Source: Candidatus Aminicenantes bacterium UBA6072
Lineage (GTDB): Bacteria; Acidobacteriota; Aminicenantia; UBA2199
Direction: 5' to 3'
NCBI GenBank assembly: GCA_002436105.1
Contig: DIXU01000020.1
Span: 310,001-374,000, forward strand
DNA: 64,000 nt
The position numbers were made by a program, and so were the translations under genes. Shown piece by piece: positions 59,174-64,000 of this stretch (position 1 is the first letter of the stretch; the number at the start of each line of letters is the position of its first letter). The notes below the pieces were generated by a model that saw only the letters and a list, made by a program, of their open reading frames with translations, did not search any database and had not been told where the DNA came from.

Positions 59174-59630
59174 GGACCGGCTTGTCCTTGCCCGCGAGCT
59201 CGCGGCGCAAGAGGGCAGGAAGGTCGTGTTCACCAACGGCGTTTTCGACCTGCTCCACCCCGGGCACGTCGAGCTGCTGGAGTACGCCCGCTCCCAGGGC
59301 GACCTGCTGGTGGTCGGCGTCAACGACGACGCCTCGGTGAAACGGCTGAAGGGGGAGAAGCGGCCGATATTCCCCCTGGCCGAGCGCCTGGAGGTCCTCG
59401 CCGCCCTGCAGTGCGTCGACTTCGTCATCCCCTTCGCAGAGGACACGCCGCTGGAGCTGATCCGGGATCTGGACCGCGTCGACGTCCTGGTCAAGGGGGG
59501 CGACTACGCGCCTGCCGACGTCGTCGGCCGCGCCGAGGTCGAGGCCCGCGGCGGCCGGCTCGTCATCTTCAAGCTGTCCGGTAATTATTCCAGCTCGGGG
59601 CTGATCGAGAAGATCGTCAGGAACTTCTAG
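59160..59630 (+). CDS. rfaE2: D-glycero-beta-D-manno-heptose 1-phosphate adenylyltransferase (RfaE2)
   Basis: 156 residues. Nucleotidyltransferase fold: GRKVVFTNGVFDLLHPGHVELLEYA (key: NGVFDLLHPGHV, HxGH-type motif HPGH), VVGVNDDASVKRLKG, RLEVLAALQCVDFVIPF, and GGDYAPADVVGR. It is the free-standing counterpart of the C-terminal half of E. coli HldE and makes ADP-heptose for LPS or other heptosylated glycans, or possibly another ADP/CDP-sugar. Its ATG lies 14 bp inside wzt. The stop overlaps the stop of the convergent gene (CTAG). Confidence 0.85.
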   Translation: MKIHEDRLVLARELAAQEGRKVVFTNGVFDLLHPGHVELLEYARSQGDLLVVGVNDDASVKRLKGEKRPIFPLAERLEVLAALQCVDFVIPFAEDTPLELIRDLDRVDVLVKGGDYAPADVVGRAEVEARGGRLVIFKLSGNYSSSGLIEKIVRNF

Positions 59631-60322
59631 GCCGCCGTCCTTTTCTTTTTCGCGACCTTGACCGCCGCGTAGGAAACGATCAGTAGCAGCGCCGCCCCGG
59701 CCAGCCAGTGCGGATGGCGGACATGCCCCGCGAAATGGCGTTCCTTCCAGGCCACGATCAGCACAAAGGCCAGCAGCAGGTTGAAGCAGGAGTCGTTTTC
59801 CTTGAAAAGGACCTTCTTCCAGGCGAATGACCCCGACGGCGGCGCCCAGTTGGAGAAACGCGGCAGCCAGCGGCGGACCCGGCCGCAGTACTCTTCATAC
59901 GCCCGGCCGTGCCGTTCCTGCAGATAGGATTCCTCGGCCAAGACGATGAAATGATATTGCAGGAAGAGAAAAACGATGAACAGCGCCAGGGCCCATGGAT
60001 TGGCGAATGCGGCCAGCAGCCCGGCGAAGATCAGCAGGTTGCCCCAGTAGAGGGGATTGCGTGCCAGCGAATACAACCCCGTCGTGTTCAGGCGGTCGGC
60101 CTTGAGAAAGCTCTCGCGCCCCGACGTGCCGCTGTGGGCGAAGCCCACGCTGGCGATGCGCAGGCTCTCGCCCGCGCAGGCGACGGCCAACCCGGTGCAG
60201 GTCCAGAACAGGGAGGGGGAAAGGGGCTTGAAAAAAATAAAAGTGAGCAGGATGAGGGGCAGGGGAGTGAAGCTGCGGAACTTGAACAGGAATTTGCCCA
60301 GTCGCAACGGCCATTTTTCCAT
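59627..60322 (-). CDS. Isoprenylcysteine carboxyl methyltransferase-like membrane protein
   Basis: 231 residues from ATG 60322; the frame is open to 60529, but that extension runs through repeat DNA. Five or six hydrophobic segments. The ICMT/PEMT signature is clear: LNTTGLYSLARNPLYWGNLLIFAG (key: GLYSLARNPLYWGN) and a C-terminal EESYLQERHGRAYEEYCGRVRRW (key: EExxLxxxxGxxYxxY). These bind SAM at the membrane surface. Bacterial members act on unknown lipids or small molecules. The last 60 residues add two hydrophobic stretches. It may modify the exported glycan carrier, but this is a guess. Confidence 0.7.
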   Translation of the reverse strand: MEKWPLRLGKFLFKFRSFTPLPLILLTFIFFKPLSPSLFWTCTGLAVACAGESLRIASVGFAHSGTSGRESFLKADRLNTTGLYSLARNPLYWGNLLIFAGLLAAFANPWALALFIVFLFLQYHFIVLAEESYLQERHGRAYEEYCGRVRRWLPRFSNWAPPSGSFAWKKVLFKENDSCFNLLLAFVLIVAWKERHFAGHVRHPHWLAGAALLLIVSYAAVKVAKKKRTAA

Positions 60323-60389
60323 GGGGGCAATGTACCGTGAATGGCCGAGCCTGTCAAGCGGAAACGATATGGCTGGAAGTAAGTCCGAC

Positions 60390-60417
60390 GTTCGATGTTC
60401 GAGGTTCGAAGTTGAAG
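60390..60417. repeat. GTTCGAT heptamer array
   Basis: GTTCGAT, GTTCGAG, GTTCGAA, GTTGAAG. An inverted counterpart lies at 60518-60549. Between them the 100-bp AT-rich stretch shows no gene. Confidence 0.8.
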
Positions 60418-60517
60418 AAAGAAAAAATGCTTGAAATGATATTCCGGAAATGAATGGCCCTGAATGGCTTTCAGATACCCGGAGATTATTTTTTATGATC
60501 TGGTGAATGGCTTTTTT

Positions 60518-60549
60518 AACGTCGAACAACGAACGTCGAACATCGAACC
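60518..60549. repeat. TCGAAC-type heptamer array
   Basis: AACGTCG, AACAACG, AACGTCG, AACATCG, AACC; reverse-complement style of the array at 60390. Confidence 0.8.
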
Positions 60550-60552
60550 TTC

Positions 60553-60581
60553 TTGACTATGGCTGATTGGGGTGATAAAAG
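60553..60581 (+). promoter_or_regulatory. Candidate promoter of the permease gene
   Basis: TTGACT (60553-60558), 17 bp, TAAAAG (60576-60581) with TGA just upstream as a possible extended -10. ATG follows 31 bp later. Confidence 0.55.
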
Positions 60582-60612
60582 AGAAAATCAAAGTGGTTGA
60601 AATAGCAAGCCA

Positions 60613-61827
60613 ATGGAACAAATAGCCCTGGTCATTTTCCTGATCACCTATGCCGGGGTGGCCGTCGGCGGCATCCCCGGGCTGGCCCTGGACCGCACCG
60701 GCGTCGCCCTGCTCGGCGCTATCGCCATGGTCGCGGCCAAGGTCCTGACCACCGGCCAGGCTTTCGACGCCATCGACACGCCGACCATCCTCCTGCTGTA
60801 TGCGCTGATGGTCATCTCGGCCCAGTTCAAGCTCAGCGGCTTCTATACGCGAGTGGCGGTGGGACTGACCCGGCTGCTGGCACGGCCGCGCCTCTTCCTG
60901 GCGGCGGTGATGGCCGCCGCGGCGCTGCTGTCGGCCTTTTTGACCAATGACATCATCTGCCTGGTCTTCACCCCCATCCTGTGCGCCGCCATCCTGGAAG
61001 CGCGGCTGAACCCGGTGCCGTTCCTGATCGCACTCGCCGTCGCCAGCAACATCGGCTCGGCCGCCACCATCATCGGCAACCCGCAGAACATGCTGCTCGG
61101 GCAGGTGGGCAGGATCGATTTCCTTTTTTTCACCCGTTCCTGCCTGCTGCCGGTCCTGGTTTCCCTGGCCGGGGCCTATGCCTTCATGCTTTGGCTCTAT
61201 CGCCGGCAACTGCCGACGCGGCACGATCCCGGCCGTCCCCGCGAGCGGTCAATGGCCGCTTTCAGCCGCCACCAGACCGCCAAGGGGCTGCTTGTCGTCC
61301 TGGTGCTCATCGTCATGTTCCTGACGAAGCTGCCCCGCGAGCTCTCGGCGATCGCGCTGGCCGGCATCCTCCTCTGCAGCCGGCGCATGAAGACCCGCTC
61401 CCTCCTCGGCCTGGTCGACTGGCACCTGATCACCCTGTTCTGCGCCCTGTTCATCGTCATGGCCGGGATCGCGGCGGTGAAGCTGCCTCAGAACCTGATG
61501 GCCGGTCTGGCCATGCAGGGCCTGTCACTGGACCGCGCCTGGCACCTCACCGGGCTGGCGGCCCTGCTCAGCAACCTGGTGAGCAACGTTCCGGCCGTCA
61601 TGCTGCTGGTGAAGTTCCTCGACCCGCTGCAGCCGCTGCAGTGGGTGGTCACCGCGCTGGCCAGCACCTTTGCCGGCAACCTGATCACGATCGGCAGCAT
61701 CGCCAACCTCATCGTCATCGAAGGCGCCCGTGAGTATGGTGTCGCCATCCGCTTCGGGGAGCACGCCAGGGCGGGAATACCCATCACCGCATTTTCCTTG
61801 TTGACCATCATCGTCTGGTTGGGATGA
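60613..61827 (+). CDS. ArsB/NhaD/SLC13-type ion permease
   Basis: 404 residues and about ten to eleven transmembrane segments. The two-repeat architecture of the ion transporter superfamily is visible: FLTNDIICLVFTPILCAAI near residue 115 and ASNIGSAATIIGNPQNMLLG near 145 in the first half (NIGSxxTIIGNPQN is diagnostic), and SNLVSNVPAVMLLVKF with STFAGNLITIGSIANLIV in the second half. This fits sodium/proton antiporters of the NhaD type, arsenite permeases or anion transporters; there are no ars genes nearby. It has its own promoter. Confidence 0.8.
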   Translation: MEQIALVIFLITYAGVAVGGIPGLALDRTGVALLGAIAMVAAKVLTTGQAFDAIDTPTILLLYALMVISAQFKLSGFYTRVAVGLTRLLARPRLFLAAVMAAAALLSAFLTNDIICLVFTPILCAAILEARLNPVPFLIALAVASNIGSAATIIGNPQNMLLGQVGRIDFLFFTRSCLLPVLVSLAGAYAFMLWLYRRQLPTRHDPGRPRERSMAAFSRHQTAKGLLVVLVLIVMFLTKLPRELSAIALAGILLCSRRMKTRSLLGLVDWHLITLFCALFIVMAGIAAVKLPQNLMAGLAMQGLSLDRAWHLTGLAALLSNLVSNVPAVMLLVKFLDPLQPLQWVVTALASTFAGNLITIGSIANLIVIEGAREYGVAIRFGEHARAGIPITAFSLLTIIVWLG

Positions 61828-62201
61828 GTGCGAAAAACGGCAGACGGCTTATTGACAAGACAAAGCTAAAGGGCGAGAGCAGGTAGAAAAAGCGAGTAGC
61901 GGCATATGGAGGATGGAAAGCACTCTATGGAAACAGCAAAAAACCTCCTTAACAAAAAATCTCTCCAGACAGTGATCAGAAAATGTTAATAAAATGAAAA
62001 AAGCGCTTTAGGAATTGATATTTCTTGTCAGATTGTCGATTTTTTCTGCTACTGACAACTAGTTTCTGTCAATTGACTACTTTTGACTTTATATAACTAC
62101 ACTCACATAATTTTGACAAATTAAATATTAAGCGTTGACAAGCGAGAATTATTGTTTTATACTAATTTTACAGAAAATAAACCAGATTAAGGAGGTTTAT
62201 A
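61828..62201. other. AT-rich leader region of groES
   Basis: 374 bp without a gene. From about 61960 the base composition becomes strongly AT-rich. TTGAC/GTCAA words occur repeatedly (61852, 62027, 62053, 62068, 62073, 62083, 62113, 62135). I find no CIRCE element (TTAGCACTC with GAGTGCTAA). Confidence 0.6.
62135..62163 (+). promoter_or_regulatory. Sigma70-type promoter of groESL
   Basis: TTGACA (62135-62140), 17 bp, TATACT (62158-62163), 38 bp before groES. AAGGAGG at 62189-62195 is the ribosome site. Confidence 0.8.

Positions 62202-64000
<1,799 letters not shown>

Noticed and set aside
60323..60529. N-terminal extension of the ICMT-like protein to 60529
   Set aside because: The extra 69 codons run through heptamer-repeat and AT-rich intergenic DNA and add no conserved sequence.
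61828..62201. CIRCE heat-shock operator before groES
   Set aside because: No TTAGCACTC...GAGTGCTAA inverted repeat is present.

Overview
The window (64 kb, GC-rich, almost fully coding) looks like part of the chromosome of an anaerobic, Gram-negative heterotroph. The Gram-negative reading rests on two TonB-type receptors, an outer-membrane beta-barrel protein, a Wzm/Wzt polysaccharide exporter and a heptose-activating RfaE2. The anaerobic reading rests on a four-subunit ferredoxin oxidoreductase and a class I Fe-S fumarase subunit. The mix of kinase-TPR proteins, CarboxypepD-reg/TonB receptors and glucosylglycerate synthesis suggests Acidobacteriota-like lineages such as Candidatus Aminicenantes. 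This is an inference from gene style, not a proven assignment.

Layout. (1) 0.1-5.5 kb, plus strand: compatible-solute operon of a small membrane protein, glucosyl-3-phosphoglycerate synthase, its HAD phosphatase, a MOFRL glycerate kinase and a second GT-A glycosyltransferase. (2) 5.6-8.1 kb: OPT-family transporter and a PqqD-like protein, separated by a perfect palindrome. (3) 8.6-13.8 kb: malic enzyme, fumarase alpha and PorGDAB, a route fumarate -> malate -> pyruvate -> acetyl-CoA plus reduced ferredoxin, closed by a strong terminator. (4) 14.1-16.3 kb: cinA and a TrmN6-like methyltransferase. (5) 16.3-48.3 kb, minus strand: a nearly gapless ~32-kb run that starts at a good promoter before a GAF-SpoIIE phosphatase. 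It continues through nine transmembrane Ser/Thr kinases, two TonB-dependent receptors and a small terminal protein. Six kinases carry TPR output/sensor regions. Three are kinase-PEGA-SUMF1-alpha/beta hydrolase fusions. Many junctions are ATGA overlaps, and two 26-30-codon mini-ORFs are remnants of further kinase N-termini. (6) 48.4-49.2 kb, minus: STAS antagonist and RsbW-like ATPase, which together with the phosphatase make a partner-switching module. (7) 49.2-55.3 kb, plus: ECF-like sigma factor, a membrane-anchored protein made of 35 exact nine-residue repeats, a peptidase-MA/propeller/barrel protein and a PrsW-like protease. (8) 55.3-61.8 kb: S41 peptidase, Wzm/Wzt/RfaE2, an ICMT-like methyltransferase and an ArsB/NhaD-type permease. 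(9) 62.2 kb to the end: groES and a truncated groEL.

The most unusual signal is repetitive DNA. Intergenic spaces are filled with degenerate 7- or 8-nt tandem arrays. Two kinds of repeat are also found in frame inside the kinase genes, at the same structural place, the loop between kinase helices alphaD and alphaE. Four kinases carry a 76-bp GTAGGGGC-bounded double-hairpin palindrome there (25 codons) and five carry a heptamer array. Both families have relatives in intergenic DNA of this window. Together with the kinase remnants and one mosaic kinase, this points to an actively recombining, lineage-expanded signalling locus.
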